Assembly: GCA_020055645.1 (NCBI GenBank)
Contig: CM034549.1
Span: 27,301,930 to 27,365,929 of the forward strand
Direction: 5' to 3'
DNA: 64,000 nt
From: Tomocerus qinae
Taxonomy: Eukaryota; Arthropoda; Collembola; Entomobryomorpha; Tomoceridae
The first letter of the stretch is position 1, and every line of letters starts with the position of its first letter. Below are positions 62,656-64,000 of the stretch, one piece after another. The notes beneath the pieces were generated by a model, which did no database searches, was not told the origin of the DNA, and saw only the letters and a list, made by a program, of their open reading frames with translations. The translations under genes were made by a program, and so were the position numbers.

Positions 62656-64000
62656 CTAAATTTTAAACAGAGAATTTGCCAATTTTCACACATTAGTCGC
62701 ATTAACTTCTGATTTTGATTAAAAACTATGATTTCTTGTTTGAAAATTGATTAAAAAATAATAATGCGAAATGCAACATAATTTTGTACATTTACATCTC
62801 CCAAAATTATTAGTTCACTCGAGAAATAAGAATGAAGTAAATTAAAATAGGTGTGTAGGTAAAAATGAGTTCATTATGCAATTTTTGTTGCGACATTTCT
62901 GAGCATAATAGATTTTAGTGTAAAGTAATTCCAATCCTCTACTATATATTGACTACTGGTATTTCATACTTCTTCAACTAAATTGCGTGGAAGAGCTTCG
63001 TAGATGCCATTTTTAGCATCAGTTGTTAAAAAATGAGCAAGCCATACATGATGATTTGCTACATTGGATAAAATTATGACCTTTTCGAAAGAAATCCGCT
63101 TAAAAATAAAAAGTGACTATTTGACACTCGAATGTTGGACACTATTTCATAGAAGGAACAAAGAACGGGATAGCGGAGCGAAATGCTCATTTTTCTACAA
63201 GGACAAGTGATGAATGGTGCTTTTTGTCTTTCTCAGTTCTGAAGACATAAAGACTAATATAAATAAGATGTGAAGAAAGAGGAAGACACAAGGTCGTTTC
63301 ATTCTCATTCTAACCCACTATAAAGTAGCAACAGAGTTTATAATATAGTACATAATAGTACTAGTATAGGGCATTGTGTAACAATACATGTTGGTAGTTT
63401 TAAGTTGAGAAGCGCTTAGGACAATCCAGTGGAGGACATGAGATGCGGAAAGTTGAAAGTTTAAGAAACCGATATTCAGATACATAATTTACTGTGGTTG
63501 TGGATGTTGAGTTGAATACCAACGAGGAAGTTGATTGTCCTATATGAAAGAGAGAGAGAGAGCAAACTGCGAGGTTTTCTTTTCGAGACGTATGCCTGAA
63601 GGAGAAGTACCTCACTCTTCCAGTCGGACTGCAGTAAATAGTTTAGCTTCATTTCATCCAACATACTCTCTTGTTCTTCTGGTTCAAAGATCTCCTCTGA
63701 TTACTCCGAAGGAGAAAGCAGGAGACATTAAACTGCTTCTTCTTCTTTTCGCTAACTAAACTACCAAGTCATCTCTATTCCAAGGTAACATTCTTCTATT
63801 GGTCTATGTACTTAAGTTTGATCTGACTGACTGGACTGTCACGTCGTCATATCCTCACAGCAATATGCAGCTAAGTAGAATTCGACTGACTCTGTTTGTG
63901 TTAGTTAAGTACAAATGGCAACGACTCCGTTTCAAGTTTCAACTACAGATAAACAACCAACAATAACCAAAAGGGAAATGTGAATACCACACAATATATG
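62656..64000. other. Decarboxylase intron at the right edge
   Basis: No conserved decarboxylase exon is visible (no PLP-lysine motif), so the upstream exons lie beyond the window. A (GA)n run lies at 63549-63562. Overlapping frames at 63400-63760 on both strands have no family resemblance. Confidence 0.5.
62964..63098 (-). other. Exon-like open segment upstream of the decarboxylase exon at 62655
   Basis: After an acceptor (ttatttttaag) there are 44 open codons (RISFEKVIILSNV... to NLVEEV) before TGA. A GTATGA donor two codons before the end, in phase 0, would join it to LGLVCFR at 62655. However, the residues do not match the conserved segment that precedes LGLVCFR in this family, so it may be chance or an alternative exon. 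Confidence 0.2.

Overview
This window is nuclear DNA from an arthropod, most likely an insect. By eye it is about two-thirds A+T. Its genes are split into many short exons by GT-AG introns (one is GC-AG). One gene is a tyrosine-decarboxylase-type enzyme, which belongs to the invertebrate tyramine/octopamine pathway. I cannot name the species. I saw no bacterial operon, rRNA, tRNA or CRISPR array. Because the genes are spliced, I rebuilt exon chains by hand from splice signals, reading phase and recognised protein families; no transcript data were used.

Layout from left to right. 1112-2729 (+): the last five coding exons of 6-phosphogluconate dehydrogenase. 4130-6723 (+): a complete 11-exon short-chain acyl-CoA dehydrogenase of 415 residues. 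8872-9254 (+): a two-exon gene for an unrecognised 71-residue protein. 10647-51218 (+): a four-transmembrane TMEM47/claudin-like gene with a 31 kb first intron and two mutually exclusive first coding exons (10647 and 37332). Inside that intron lie a four-exon gene on the opposite strand (22481-23334, -) for a Nudix hydrolase with a signal peptide, and an intronless 180-codon reading frame (35348-35890, +). 57350-62655 (-): the 3' half of a tyrosine decarboxylase gene with at least two alternative carboxy termini; its 5' exons lie beyond the right edge.

The genes do not form one pathway. Pgd (NADPH from the pentose phosphate pathway) and the acyl-CoA dehydrogenase (mitochondrial beta-oxidation) are housekeeping genes. 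The TMEM47-like protein is expected at cell junctions, and the decarboxylase makes tyramine, the precursor of octopamine.

The items most worth following up are: the secreted Ap4A-hydrolase-like Nudix enzyme, next to a patch of tandem repeat and transposon-like sequence; the alternative first exons of the TMEM47-like gene, which swap a Thr-rich cytoplasmic start for a Met-Gly-Cys start; and the decarboxylase carboxy terminus. In the last, one splice donor can be read through into a 143-codon phosphosite-rich tail, and an apparent stop codon lies inside another splice donor.
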